Below, one piece after another: positions 48,918-57,260 of a DNA stretch of 64,000 nt. The DNA comes from Shimazuella alba (GTDB taxonomy: Bacteria > Bacillota > Bacilli > Thermoactinomycetales > Thermoactinomycetaceae), in contig NZ_WUUL01000002.1 of NCBI RefSeq assembly GCF_009831235.1, positions 248,001 through 312,000 of the forward strand. The letters run 5' to 3'. A program made the position numbers and the translations under genes. The notes under the pieces are model-generated. The model was given only the letters and a program-made list of their open reading frames with translations. It was not told the DNA's origin and ran no database searches. Numbering within the stretch: position 1 is the stretch's first letter; every line of letters starts with the position of its first letter.

Positions 48918-48966
48918 TCCCGTTATTCGTCTCAAAAAGTGGAATAACGGGATCCATCCTTTTTTA
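48918..48966 (+). terminator. Terminator of the 235-residue cassette gene
   Basis: TCCCGTTATTC and GAATAACGGGA form an 11-base-pair stem, followed within ten bases by a run of T. Confidence 0.88.
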
Positions 48967-48986
48967 TAAATATCATCCTTTTTCAT

Positions 48987-49165
48987 CTATATTTTCCTGT
49001 CCTCATTCATCACATCAAAAAGAGAAATCAATGTTTTCTCTTTTTCGGTTAGCGAATACTCCACTTTTTGCGGCATAACATTGTACTGTTTCCGATTTCC
49101 CGTTATTTTGCAGTTCTTTCAATTGTTGACTTAAATGTTTTATGGACAACAACGATATATAATTG
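48987..49165 (-). pseudogene. Remnant of an HxlR-type regulator
   Basis: On the minus strand LLSIKHLSQQLKELQNNG is followed, one frame over, by VMPQKVEYSLTEKEKTLISL and FDVMNEDRKI and a stop. These are the recognition-helix and wing segments of an HxlR regulator. The N-terminal half is absent and a frameshift separates the two parts, so it is a fragment. Confidence 0.75.
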
Positions 49166-49268
49166 ATGTGCACAATGAAATAAGCAAAAAGCATTTTTTT
49201 TAAGATCGATTTCTTTCATTCCTTTGGGTTTAAGAATAAAAAGTCTAAAGATGAAGAGGGAATCATTG

Positions 49269-50054
49269 ATGAACAAAAAAATATCGGCAGCAGAACAATT
49301 TGCAAAAAATGCTGAACAATATCGCGATGAAGCTGTCTTTGCAAAGGGAAAAGATTTGGATTGGATGCGGGAGGCAGTCCAATTACCTCGAATACAGACT
49401 CTTTTGGATATTGGATCAGGCGCTGGTCACACAGCAATTGCTTTTTCCGATCTCGCAGAACAATGCATAGGTATTGATGTTACTCCGCAAATGGTGGATG
49501 TTGCCAATCAATTTTCCGCTGGGCAAGGCATAAGTAATGTACAGTTTCAAGTAGGAGATGTTGAAAATCTACCATTTGCAGATGAGTCATTTTGTGTAGT
49601 TACATGCCGCCTCGCTGCACACCATTTTCCTGATGTCGAGCAAGCCATGAAAGAAATCAAGCGAGTATTAAAGCCAGAAGGTGTGTTTTTGCTAGTGGAT
49701 CATTATGCTCCTGAAGAAAAAGCATTGGATGAATTTATTAATTTGATCGATCAGACACGTGATCCATCTCATATAAGAGAATATTCTTTAACAGAATGGC
49801 ATGCCTTCTTTACCAAAAATGAATTAAGTTATGAGGAAATAAAAAAATGGGATTTGACGATCCCATTTGATAATTGGGTCTCCCGATCAAATACGCCAGA
49901 AGAAAGGAAAAATCAACTTCAACAGTACTTTCAAACAGCTTCTCCCGTTGCCAAGGATACTTTTCACATAAAGTATAAAGAGGATGGGGTTGTTGAATCG
50001 TTTTGTTTGAAATCCATTTTAGTTTGCGGAAGGAGGAAAAAGGAAAAACGCTAG
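49269..50054 (+). CDS. Class I SAM-dependent methyltransferase (UbiE-like)
   Basis: 261 residues. Motif I is LLDIGSGAGHTAIAF, then QCIGIDVTPQMVDVA, and DVENLPFADESFCVVTCRLA with AHHFPD, the pattern of UbiE/Coq5-like methyltransferases. The substrate is unknown. ATG 49269 follows GAGGG by eight bases; the longer frame from 49224 lacks a site. It precedes a cassette gene that has its own promoter, so the unit is probably monocistronic. Confidence 0.88.
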   Translation: MNKKISAAEQFAKNAEQYRDEAVFAKGKDLDWMREAVQLPRIQTLLDIGSGAGHTAIAFSDLAEQCIGIDVTPQMVDVANQFSAGQGISNVQFQVGDVENLPFADESFCVVTCRLAAHHFPDVEQAMKEIKRVLKPEGVFLLVDHYAPEEKALDEFINLIDQTRDPSHIREYSLTEWHAFFTKNELSYEEIKKWDLTIPFDNWVSRSNTPEERKNQLQQYFQTASPVAKDTFHIKYKEDGVVESFCLKSILVCGRRKKEKR

Positions 50055-50067
50055 GGACTATCAGTCC

Positions 50068-50096
50068 TTAACGTTTCTATTGATATCATTTATAAT
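50068..50096 (+). promoter_or_regulatory. Promoter of the 130-residue cassette gene
   Basis: TTAACG (50068-50073), 17 bases, and a perfect TATAAT (50091-50096). Confidence 0.6.
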
Positions 50097-50151
50097 ATTG
50101 TTAGAATTCACATCCTTGCAAGATTCTGCACCCTCATCGGAAAGGAATATC

Positions 50152-50544
50152 ATGTTTGAAGGTTTCGGTCGGAAGCCCGAGTATCTGTTCGAGGATGAAG
50201 ATGGTACACGCATCTGTTTCCTTTATGAAAGCCGTCCTGGTAGCAGTAAACTGTTCATGGGTAAAGGAAACCACCTGACTGACGAGATTCCGGTAGAAGT
50301 GGACACATGCCGTTGTCCCTGTGCAAAAATCTGGGTGACGGTGAAGCTGAAGAGTGGAAATACAGAGCTTTTCATCGACAGTGAGATCATCGAGGAATCA
50401 GATCCCTTTGACTTCATGCCTGGAGTCATCCACGAGGATCCTGAGCCGGAGGTAGTGCTTGTTGCTACATGGAATGGGCGACGGCTGACGGTACTCGATC
50501 CGAAACGAATTCAGAAAACATCCGATGGAGTGCGAATCACCTAA
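50152..50544 (+). CDS. Unknown small protein in a G+C-rich cassette
   Basis: 130 residues, acidic, soluble. Not recognised. It has a CRCPC triplet of cysteines near residue 51 (VDTCRCPCAKIWVTVKL), which could bind metal, in a context of beta-strand-like segments. The C-terminal part reads as two more strands (VVLVATWNGRRLTVL). The ATG at 50152 follows GGAAAGGA. 50281-50340 counts 32 G+C of 60. Own promoter and a tetraloop terminator; no operon partner. Probably acquired. Confidence 0.68.
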   Translation: MFEGFGRKPEYLFEDEDGTRICFLYESRPGSSKLFMGKGNHLTDEIPVEVDTCRCPCAKIWVTVKLKSGNTELFIDSEIIEESDPFDFMPGVIHEDPEPEVVLVATWNGRRLTVLDPKRIQKTSDGVRIT

Positions 50545-50562
50545 GATAAAGGAATGTGAACC

Positions 50563-50584
50563 CCCCTGCACTTCGGTGCGGGGG
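50563..50584 (+). terminator. Terminator with a UUCG tetraloop
   Basis: CCCCTGCAC, TTCG, GTGCGGGG: a G+C-rich stem closed by the extra-stable C(UUCG)G loop. The T tail is weak (TGTATTGTTTT). Confidence 0.85.
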
Positions 50585-50882
50585 CTGTATTGTTTTGCTC
50601 GACTTGAGGAATACAACTTAGCTCATACAAAAAAATTCAATACTATTTAGTTAAAATCCGTCATGAATTGATGGATCGGTCAAATCCTTTGTTTTGCAGC
50701 GCAGTTCACAACGCTGGAAGAAATGATTTCATGTTTGAATATTTTGAACCTTTTCTTGTGGTAAAGATCTGATTCAAGTGCTATCCTATTTGGTACGACA
50801 TGTTCTAAAAGGAAAGTCTTAAATTCAACATTCGATATATGCGTTTATGTGTTAGCGTATTTGCTCATCTAGAAGTTACTAA

Positions 50883-51249
50883 TCAATGTGGAAGGGGTTG
50901 TACATATTCTGCAACAGAACCATCTGGATGTTTGACAAACATAATCCAGTTACCAGATGTTTGTTTGGGTTCCGTTAATAAAACAGCTCCATTTTGTTGG
51001 AGAAAATATTTTGCCTCTTCCAAAGAATCGACTATTAAAGTAGCTATAGCAATTTCCAGTTCTTTTCTGACTTTTTCATCGCCTGCCAATAATGAGTACA
51101 TGAGAAATCATTGCTAATTCAAGTTCTGGATTGTCTTAAGAGACGCGAGCTTTACAGGTCTCTTGATATAGGGCTTCATAAAATTTAATGGTATTATCCA
51201 TCTCCTCCTTGTCAACATACACACGTATCATGGTGTCTAGTATTCTCAT
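50883..51249 (-). pseudogene. Broken VOC (glyoxalase-like) gene
   Basis: From an ATG at 51249 behind AAAGGATG the translation is MRILDTMIRVYVDKEEMDNT, IKFYEALYQETCKARVS, a TAA stop, DNPELELAMISHV, then a one-base shift to LLAGDEKVRKELEIAIATL and a C-terminal NWIMFVKHPDGSVAEYVQ. This is a VOC-domain protein with one stop and one frameshift. Confidence 0.82.
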
Positions 51250-51409
51250 CACAAACATCCTTTCGATTTATGGTTTTAGTTAGTATGCTAGATCAATAAG
51301 GATAATCAATTCCGTTTTTATCCATTCGATTTCCCACACGCTGGAAGCTTCCCAACTAAAATCGGAGGTTTTTGATCTGGCGCATAGAAGCATTTTCACT
51401 CCAATAGAG

Positions 51410-51817
51410 TTATGAAATATTTGCTTTTTTCTCTTGTTGATACAACATCCAACTCACGATCAACATGTATACTACTGTAGTGATATGAATCCATGATGGT
51501 GTTTTATCTGCTGCATTTTGCAATACTAAAATTGCATCTACTACAGGCATACCTGTTGCAGATAATAAAAATACCATGGATGCTTTTCTCATCCGAAGTA
51601 CCATTAAAGCTAGTAAAAATACTCCAATGAATAAATCACGGTCCGCTTTAATCCAAACAATGGATTTGTCCGCAGCATCTTGCAACGGCAGACCAAAACC
51701 TTGTATTGCTGCTTCTGGTTGAAGAAACCCGTTTACTCCTATATACAACATCAATAGGGTAACAACACCTACAAGCCAAAATGTCACAGACTTTGGTCCC
51801 CAATACGTATTATTCAT
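51410..51817 (-). CDS. DUF4267-like membrane protein
   Basis: 135 residues with four hydrophobic segments (about 12-32, 58-76, 81-100 and 107-127). The pattern GVNGFLQPEAAIQGFGLPL in the first loop and KADRDLFIGVFLLALM in the second helix are like DUF4267/DUF4345 proteins, whose role is unknown. It is divergent from an HxlR regulator with a clear operator between, so it is probably that regulator's target. Confidence 0.72.
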   Translation of the reverse strand: MNNTYWGPKSVTFWLVGVVTLLMLYIGVNGFLQPEAAIQGFGLPLQDAADKSIVWIKADRDLFIGVFLLALMVLRMRKASMVFLLSATGMPVVDAILVLQNAADKTPSWIHITTVVYMLIVSWMLYQQEKKANIS

Positions 51818-51848
51818 GGTTTTGTAGCTCCTTTTCTATATTATTTAA

Positions 51849-51877
51849 TTGACTTCATACTAAACCAGTCATAGAAT
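51849..51877 (+). promoter_or_regulatory. Promoter of the second HxlR gene
   Basis: TTGACT (51849-51854), 17 bases, TAGAAT (51872-51877). The predicted transcript starts just before the palindromic operator. Confidence 0.65.
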
Positions 51878-51891
51878 TCTGTTAAGAACGC

Positions 51892-51920
51892 ACTTTTAAG
51901 TAATGCACTAACTTAAAAGT
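51892..51920. promoter_or_regulatory. Palindromic operator of the HxlR/DUF4267 pair
   Basis: ACTTTTAAGT (51892-51901) and ACTTAAAAGT (51911-51920) are exact reverse complements separated by nine bases. The site is in the divergent region and downstream of the promoter, right for autoregulation by the HxlR protein. Confidence 0.6.
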
Positions 51921-51938
51921 AAGGGGTTGATGAACACA

Positions 51939-52271
51939 ATGATTCATACTCGTGAATGTCCGATCGAAACAGTGATCAATGTGCTAGGTGGCAAATGGAA
52001 ACCAATGATCTACTGGCACCTGATCGAATCTACCAAACGATTTAGTGATTTGGAAAGGCTCATTCCAGCTGTCTCCCAAAAAATGCTCACACAACACTTA
52101 CGTGATTTGGAAAAAGAAGGTTTAATTGTACGAACCATACACCCTGTTGTCCCTCCAAAAGTGGAATACGCTCTTAGTGATTATGGAAAAACACTCATAC
52201 CTGTCTTAGAAGTGATGTGCGCTTGGGGAGAAAATCATAACGAACGAAAATCGGAAGAATCAGCCTCTTAA
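51939..52271 (+). CDS. HxlR family transcriptional regulator
   Basis: 110 residues. The classical short form: RECPIETVINVLGGKWKPMI with the N-terminal cysteine, FSDLERLIPAVSQKMLTQHLRDLEKEGLI as the recognition helix region, and VEYALSDYGKTLIPVL for the wing. The AAGGGG site touches the ATG at 51930, so I prefer the ATG at 51939, 12 bases away. It is divergent from a DUF4267-like gene and has a probable operator upstream. Confidence 0.9.
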   Translation: MIHTRECPIETVINVLGGKWKPMIYWHLIESTKRFSDLERLIPAVSQKMLTQHLRDLEKEGLIVRTIHPVVPPKVEYALSDYGKTLIPVLEVMCAWGENHNERKSEESAS

Positions 52272-52382
52272 AACTAAAATATGGCCCCCATCTGAGTTGA
52301 GTGATGCCTCCTAGGTAGATAATGCTTTTACTTTGTTTGGTGAGGTTGCGAAAAGAAAACTACGAAGTTTGATACAGGACTA

Positions 52383-52415
52383 GAACAGTAATAGCAAAAT
52401 CACTGTTCCTTTTTT
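52383..52415 (+). terminator. Terminator in the stretch after HxlR
   Basis: GAACAGT and ACTGTTC with a run of six T, 112 bases after the HxlR stop. The intervening stretch 52272-52380 has no coding frame I can support. Confidence 0.75.
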
Positions 52416-52549
52416 ATTTTCAGAGAAGCTTATTCCAGTTGCCTGTTTGACTGCTCCTATCTTATTTTATAGTAGTTACAGGAAGATAAATTTAAATATT
52501 ATGTAATTATTAAATAGTGCTATCATCCAACTCTAGATATATTTATTAA
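52416..52549. other. Gene-free AT-rich spacer
   Basis: Between the HxlR terminator and the next promoter; no structure of note. Confidence 0.3.
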
Positions 52550-52577
52550 TTGACCAATTCTTATATTTTAATATAAA
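52550..52577 (+). promoter_or_regulatory. Promoter of the Gly/Arg-rich small protein
   Basis: TTGACC (52550-52555), 16 bases, TATAAA (52572-52577). Confidence 0.6.
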
Positions 52578-52620
52578 ATAAACATGTTAGAGTTCTTCCG
52601 ATCTATCATGGAGGAAAAAC

Positions 52621-52833
52621 ATGGCTCTGTCGCGTAGGCGGCCTCGTAACAACCGAGTTCGTCCAGTTCGCTCTTCTCCCAATGGGCCCATCACCCATTA
52701 CGTGGACTCCTCAGGGACGCAGTTCGATGTGTCTGTCATCCAGGAGCTCCTCAACAACGGAGGCGTCTCGGTCGATAACTCTGGTGGCGGTGACTCCGGC
52801 GGGGGCGGCTACTCCGGTGGCGGTGACTTCTAG
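52621..52833 (+). CDS. Small Arg-rich/Gly-rich protein in a G+C-rich cassette
   Basis: 70 residues. The N-terminus is strongly basic (SRRRPRNNRVRPVR), the middle reads HYVDSSGTQFDVSVIQELLN, and the tail is Gly/Ser/Asp (SGGGDSGGGGYSGGGDF). No family recognised; the layout could suit nucleic-acid binding with a flexible tail. The ATG follows TGGAGG by a few bases. 52681-52740 counts 33 G+C of 60. Monocistronic with promoter and a perfect terminator. The flexible tail is not seen elsewhere in the window. Confidence 0.68.
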   Translation: MALSRRRPRNNRVRPVRSSPNGPITHYVDSSGTQFDVSVIQELLNNGGVSVDNSGGGDSGGGGYSGGGDF

Positions 52834-52873
52834 CCACAACTGTAGTGACTTCTAGTGACGATTGAGTCAAAAA

Positions 52874-52900
52874 GGCTGGGTGCTCTTGCAGCACCCAGCC
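52874..52900. terminator. Terminator between the small cassette gene and pabBC
   Basis: GGCTGGGTGCT and AGCACCCAGCC form an 11-base-pair stem with a five-base loop. Short A and T stretches lie on both sides, so it may act on both convergent genes. Confidence 0.88.
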
Positions 52901-52909
52901 CCAACTTTA

Positions 52910-54625
52910 TTATTGCTTCATCTCGAGTTTGACTTCTATCCAACCTCGTACACTATTCACCAACCAAATCGAACTAGCTCGATCAATATCTTCCTTATAA
53001 ACGATTTGCTCTTCCACTTCCCCTGTTTCTAACAGTTTTGCCCGCATCGTTCCTGCCAGTAACCCCGAATCAATAGGTGGTGTCACTCGTTTCCCATCTA
53101 TCTCCAATACTACATTTCCGATCGTAAACTCGGTGATTTCCCCTCGTTCATTCCACAACAAAGTATCAAAATATCCCTTTGTTCGGTGCTGCTCATATAT
53201 CTTTCTCTCCGTTGTCTTGTGATAGAGAAATATATTTTTGCTATCAATAGGGTTCAGGGCTAATGCTGCTAAAACAGGTTGTGTGATTTCTTTTGTTTCT
53301 TGGGCATCTATTTTGATTCTTCCATCAGAGGATAAGCGCAGACGCACTTTGTAAACCCCAGATGGGAACTTATTTGCTAATTGTTGTAGTTGCAGCTTTA
53401 TCTCATCCTGTGGAAAAAGATAATCGAAGTAGTCTGCGCTCTCTTTCATCCTAGTCAGATGTTTTTCTAGTAATGTATAAGCTCCCTCTTCCAAACGAAT
53501 GCTCTCCAGCAGTTGATGGGCATAAGGTTTCATTTCTAAAATTTTCGCTTTTGTTATCACCTCTTCATACTCTCCACTGCTAGTCGAATCCCATGTTATG
53601 CCGCCGCCAACTCCATATGTAGCTCTGCCTAGTTTCTTATCTACTATTACCGTACGAATCGCAACATTGAATACTGCTTCCCCACCTGGTTTTAAGTAAC
53701 CGATCGTACCGCAGTATGCTTCCCTTGGAGATTGTTCGAGAGAGCTGATTAAGTCCATTGTTTTTTGTTTTGGTGCACCTGTGATAGATCCACAAGGAAA
53801 TAGAGCAGTGAAAACTTCCGTTAAGGTGGTAGTTGGACGGGTGGTCGCCTGTATGGTAGAGGTCATCTGCCAAACAGTAGGATAACGTTCGATCTCAAAT
53901 ACAGAAGGAACTTGAACCGAACCGGGAATTGCAATTTTCCCCAGATCATTGCGCAATAAATCGACTATCATCAAATTCTCTGCGCGATCTTTGACCGAAT
54001 GCTTCAACTGCTGTGCACGAAGCATGTCTTCGTGTAAGGTCTTTCCACGCTTTGCAGTTCCTTTCATCGGTCGGGTGATCAATGTATCTTGTTCCCAATG
54101 GAAAAAAAGCTCTGGAGAAACCGATAAGATCTGAAACTGACCAATATCTAGAAAAGCATTATATCCAGACTGAAGGCTAGTCAAATGCTGATAATAAGCT
54201 CCTGCATCACCTTTAAAATCAGCATGTAGCCGAATGGTGTGATTTACTTGGTAGGTATCTCCTTTTGCGATTGCATGATGAATCGCTTGTATGGCTTCTT
54301 CGTATGTCTCTTTTAAACAATCCGATTTCCATTTGGATACAGCATAATCCTCTTTGGGAATCTCATTTTGATCTTTTTCTATATCAGGAGCTTGAAACAC
54401 AGCAAACCATGCTAGTGGTAAATGATTATTTGGATTCACTTTTAGTTTCGCATCAAAAGCAGGACTAGCCTCATAAGAAACGAAACCTGCTACATAATAC
54501 CCTTGATTCCATAGCGCTTCTACTTTCTTTATTAAACCTTGTACTTGATTTAAACTTTCGGCGACTAGTATTCGATCAGGTTTATTTACTTTTAGGTGGG
54601 TGTCTTTAAAATCGATGACAATCAT
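52910..54625 (-). CDS. pabB: Fused aminodeoxychorismate synthase component I and aminodeoxychorismate lyase
   Basis: 571 residues. The first about 350 are chorismate-binding PabB: VNHTIRLHADF, LSVSPELFFHW, RPMKGTAKRG, FPCGSITGAPK and YGVGGGITWDSTSSGEYEE. From about 370 the protein is a PLP fold-type IV domain like PabC (LLESIRLEEGAYTLLEKHLTRM, DTLLWNERGEITEFTIGNVV). The two make para-aminobenzoate from chorismate for folate. PabA (the glutaminase) is not in the window. PabB-PabC fusions are known. A G+C-rich cassette lies convergent to its end. Confidence 0.93.
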   Translation of the reverse strand: MIVIDFKDTHLKVNKPDRILVAESLNQVQGLIKKVEALWNQGYYVAGFVSYEASPAFDAKLKVNPNNHLPLAWFAVFQAPDIEKDQNEIPKEDYAVSKWKSDCLKETYEEAIQAIHHAIAKGDTYQVNHTIRLHADFKGDAGAYYQHLTSLQSGYNAFLDIGQFQILSVSPELFFHWEQDTLITRPMKGTAKRGKTLHEDMLRAQQLKHSVKDRAENLMIVDLLRNDLGKIAIPGSVQVPSVFEIERYPTVWQMTSTIQATTRPTTTLTEVFTALFPCGSITGAPKQKTMDLISSLEQSPREAYCGTIGYLKPGGEAVFNVAIRTVIVDKKLGRATYGVGGGITWDSTSSGEYEEVITKAKILEMKPYAHQLLESIRLEEGAYTLLEKHLTRMKESADYFDYLFPQDEIKLQLQQLANKFPSGVYKVRLRLSSDGRIKIDAQETKEITQPVLAALALNPIDSKNIFLYHKTTERKIYEQHRTKGYFDTLLWNERGEITEFTIGNVVLEIDGKRVTPPIDSGLLAGTMRAKLLETGEVEEQIVYKEDIDRASSIWLVNSVRGWIEVKLEMKQ

Positions 54626-54699
54626 GCTGGCGAACTCCCTGTTTGTTTTTCACTAGTATTTACACAAAAAAAAGACAAGCAGTTTTTGCTTGCCCGAAA

Positions 54700-54903
54700 T
54701 TAATCGATTTTGTATTTCTTTTTGAAACGGTCTACACGTCCACCTGCGTTTACCATTCTTTGTTTACCAGTATAGAATGGATGACACTTGGAGCAAACGT
54801 CAACTTTTAGCTCTTCAGCTGTTGAACCAGTTTCAAAAGTAGTTCCACATGACATACATGTTACTGTCGCTGTTTTGTAATTTGGGTGTATCGCTGCTTT
54901 CAT
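54700..54903 (-). CDS. rpmE: 50S ribosomal protein L31 (bL31, zinc form)
   Basis: 67 residues. [11 protein letters not shown] and [13 protein letters not shown] give the two C-x-x-C pairs that bind zinc (C+ form). The ATG is seven bases after GAGGTG. Gene order rho-rpmE is as in B. subtilis, but here 4.5 kb of accessory genes separate them and pabBC follows at 54625. Confidence 0.95.
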   Translation of the reverse strand: MKAAIHPNYKTATVTCMSCGTTFETGSTAEELKVDVCSKCHPFYTGKQRMVNAGGRVDRFKKKYKID

Positions 54904-55231
54904 CTATTGTCACCTCTTTCGTTCCATCCGTATAAATCCACTGGAGTATTATAGCATGTTAAACTTGCACCTGCAAGAACTCGCCAACTAGGGAGCAAAT
55001 CCTTCCATTATTTTCATGATAAGATAACTAAACAACTCCATGTAGAAATTCCCAAAAATCGGAAACGGATACTTTTATATTTATTTCTAAATTGTTTCAA
55101 TGGCGATAAAACACCTTAACAAGGTTACGTTACATTTCATAATATTTTTCTATTCTTATCTTGAAAAGAATTAAAGGTGAAAATTACAATGAAGATATAG
55201 TATATAAAAGTGATAGTAAGGAGAATCAATC
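54904..55231. other. Intergenic stretch upstream of rpmE
   Basis: The rpmE promoter must lie here but is not obvious. A 14-base palindrome CTTGCACCTGCAAG is at 54964-54977. No coding frame supported. Confidence 0.3.
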
Positions 55232-55261
55232 ATTCAAACATCTCAAAAAGGTCCATTTCCA

Positions 55262-55384
55262 ATGAAAATAACAGCAAAAAAAAACTTCCGGTCCTTCCTT
55301 AATGTAACCAACTATTTGGAGATCGCTGTATATGTTTTTATCGCTGGCAGTTTTTTGGTTTGTTTAATAGATCATCTCGGTTAA
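55262..55384 (+). CDS. Small single-helix membrane protein
   Basis: 40 residues from ATG 55262: a basic start MKITAKKNFRSFLN and one hydrophobic helix (LEIAVYVFIAGSFLVCLI). A binding site AAAAGG lies ten bases before the ATG. The open frame runs on upstream, and the better site AAGGAG is eight bases before an in-frame ATT at 55232, which would add ten residues. Either start is possible. A large terminator follows, which supports a real transcript. Confidence 0.5.
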   Translation: MKITAKKNFRSFLNVTNYLEIAVYVFIAGSFLVCLIDHLG

Positions 55385-55433
55385 CTATCTGTTACATCCC
55401 GAGTTTCTTTCAACTCAACTCTATACTATTATC

Positions 55434-55484
55434 AAATCCCCTCAGTAGACGATTCAAACCGTCTTATCAAACCTGAGGGGATTT
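55434..55484 (+). terminator. Branched terminator after the small membrane protein gene
   Basis: AAATCCCCTCAG and CTGAGGGGATTT form a 12-base-pair stem; the 27-base loop contains a second stem AGACG/CGTCT. Confidence 0.8.
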
Positions 55485-55566
55485 ATCTTATAAAAAAATA
55501 TCAAGTTCCCTACCTACTTCATTCATCAAAACTCTTTCTAACATGTGGAAAGAAGAGTTTTTTTCT

Positions 55567-56424
55567 CTACACAATTCCAGGAATCTCTACTCTAGCCATC
55601 TCTACGCGTGCAGTTCCTTCATAAAGTGTTTCCAAAGTAGCGTCTGCAGTAGCAATGTATAAATCGCGGCCATCAGCCCCACCAAGTGTACAGGAAACTA
55701 CTAAATGCCCTTCTGTAGCAGTTTTCACAATATCCGTAACAGTACCATCTGGAGCAACGCGGCGAACTTCGCTTCGATATGGCATTGTTGCCCATATTCC
55801 GCCTTCTGCATCCAAGACAATACCATCTAGAACATCTAATTCATTTTCATATTGGACAACTACTCTTCTATTTGATAATCTTCCGTCTTCCTTTACGTCA
55901 AAGGCATTCAAACGCAGTCCAAACAGTTCTGATACAATCAATGTCTTTCCATCTGCTGTGAGCTGCACTCCATTCGGGAAGATTAGATCTTCTTCATCTG
56001 TTTCCACAGTTCCATCTGGATGAACAATAATCAGATGGGATGCTACAGGAGGACCCCCTTTAAATAAATCATAACCAAACTGAGTTATGTATGCTCTTCC
56101 TTCTGGGCTAACCCACATATCATTTGCTTCATATGCTTTATCTTTAAAACTAGCTATAATCTCTGTATTTCCATTTGGAAGAATGCGACGTAATGTACAA
56201 TCATCCATTCCTACTACTAATGGATTGTTATTGCGTGGGAAACCAAGACCAGAAGGTTTTACATCAAGAGAGGAAGCAACTTCTAGTTTATCACCATCTG
56301 AACTCATCCGATAAACTTTTTTAGCAGCGAAGTCAGAAAACCAAACTTCATTTTCATACCAACGAAAACCTTCTAAATAGCCAAAGCCTTCACGGATAAT
56401 TTCTGCATTTGTTATCTTTGCCAT
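55567..56424 (-). CDS. SMP-30/gluconolactonase family protein
   Basis: 285 residues, a six-bladed beta-propeller of the SMP-30/lactonase type: EGFRWYENEVWFSDFAAKKV in the first blade, GVQLTADGKTLIVSEL with the metal-ligand asparagine region, and LDGIVLDAEGGIWATMPYRS with the catalytic aspartate segment, all in order. Members hydrolyse sugar lactones and other esters with divalent metal. The ATG is behind AGGAGAG. Substrate unknown. Part of the accessory block between rpmE and rho. Confidence 0.88.
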   Translation of the reverse strand: MAKITNAEIIREGFGYLEGFRWYENEVWFSDFAAKKVYRMSSDGDKLEVASSLDVKPSGLGFPRNNNPLVVGMDDCTLRRILPNGNTEIIASFKDKAYEANDMWVSPEGRAYITQFGYDLFKGGPPVASHLIIVHPDGTVETDEEDLIFPNGVQLTADGKTLIVSELFGLRLNAFDVKEDGRLSNRRVVVQYENELDVLDGIVLDAEGGIWATMPYRSEVRRVAPDGTVTDIVKTATEGHLVVSCTLGGADGRDLYIATADATLETLYEGTARVEMARVEIPGIV

Positions 56425-56556
56425 GTCGACTCTCCTTCTGTACTTTTTAAATGATTATATTAATTATAATATTTATCTCCTTTATTATATAGATGGCATC
56501 GAAATATTTTTTATTAATTGAAGTAGAATCAGAAGGTTTTTTTTCGATACTTTCAA

Positions 56557-56585
56557 TTGACATAAAATTGAAGCAGCTATACGAT
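56557..56585 (+). promoter_or_regulatory. Promoter of the TerD cassette
   Basis: A perfect TTGACA (56557-56562), 17 bases, and TACGAT (56580-56585), about 50 bases before the start codon. Confidence 0.75.
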
Positions 56586-56634
56586 AAATCCAAGTCTACA
56601 ATGACTGATTCCATCTCACACAGAAAGGCCCACT

Positions 56635-57237
56635 ATGGCCATCGACATGTTCAAGGGACAGACTGTCAACCTCAGCAAGCCGAAGAACGTGCCCGACGGC
56701 GACATCACGATCCACACCGTCTGGGATCGGAAGAAGCCCGAACGACGTGGTCTGTTCCGCTCTCAGAAGCAGGAGTTGGACGTCGATCTGGCTGTGCTCT
56801 ACGAGCTGAAGGACGGCACCGTGGGTGTCGTGCAGGCACTGGGTGAACTCTTCGGCAGCCTCGATGCGTTTCCGTGGATCATGCTCAACCGAGACGACCG
56901 AACCGGTGCGACCACTGGTGAGACTCTCCGTACACACTACAGTATCGCTGTGGAGAAGTTCAAGCGACTAGGTGTCCTGGTCTATGTCTACGATGGTGCT
57001 TCCACGCTCTCCGAAGCGGAGAACGCAGTCACCACCATCCGTGTACCGGGTCTGAACCCGTATGTGATCCGGCACGAGGGGGACGCGCACAGCAGCAAGT
57101 CCTGTGCCGTCGCGCTCTTCACGAATAACGGCACCGGCTTCAACGTGCGAATGGATGTGCAGCCGATCAACGGCGATCAGCGACAGGTCGATGCGTACTG
57201 GGGTTGGGGTATCAATTGGAGCTATGGCTCCAAGTAA
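56635..57237 (+). CDS. TerD domain protein in a strongly G+C-rich cassette
   Basis: 200 residues with the TerD fold: GQTVNLSKPKN at the start, DLAVLYELKDGTVGVVQAL, a central block FPWIMLNRDDRTG where calcium-binding acidic residues are expected, FKRLGVLVYVYDGASTL, and the terminal INGDQRQVDAYWGWGINW. TerD proteins are linked to tellurite, phage and stress tolerance. No other ter gene is nearby. Codons are mostly G/C-ending (36 G+C in 56701-56760), the most foreign composition in the window; transfer from a high-GC organism is likely. Own promoter and terminator. Confidence 0.82.
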   Translation: MAIDMFKGQTVNLSKPKNVPDGDITIHTVWDRKKPERRGLFRSQKQELDVDLAVLYELKDGTVGVVQALGELFGSLDAFPWIMLNRDDRTGATTGETLRTHYSIAVEKFKRLGVLVYVYDGASTLSEAENAVTTIRVPGLNPYVIRHEGDAHSSKSCAVALFTNNGTGFNVRMDVQPINGDQRQVDAYWGWGINWSYGSK

Positions 57238-57260
57238 CCCATGAGTGATGGGTGAGATGG

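Noticed and set aside
52272-52380. Transposase remnant after the second HxlR gene
   Set aside because: Translations of this stretch gave no stable match to an IS family.
56596-56937. Alternative minus-strand frames in the TerD cassette
   Set aside because: High G+C makes spurious open frames; the TerD motifs are on the plus strand.
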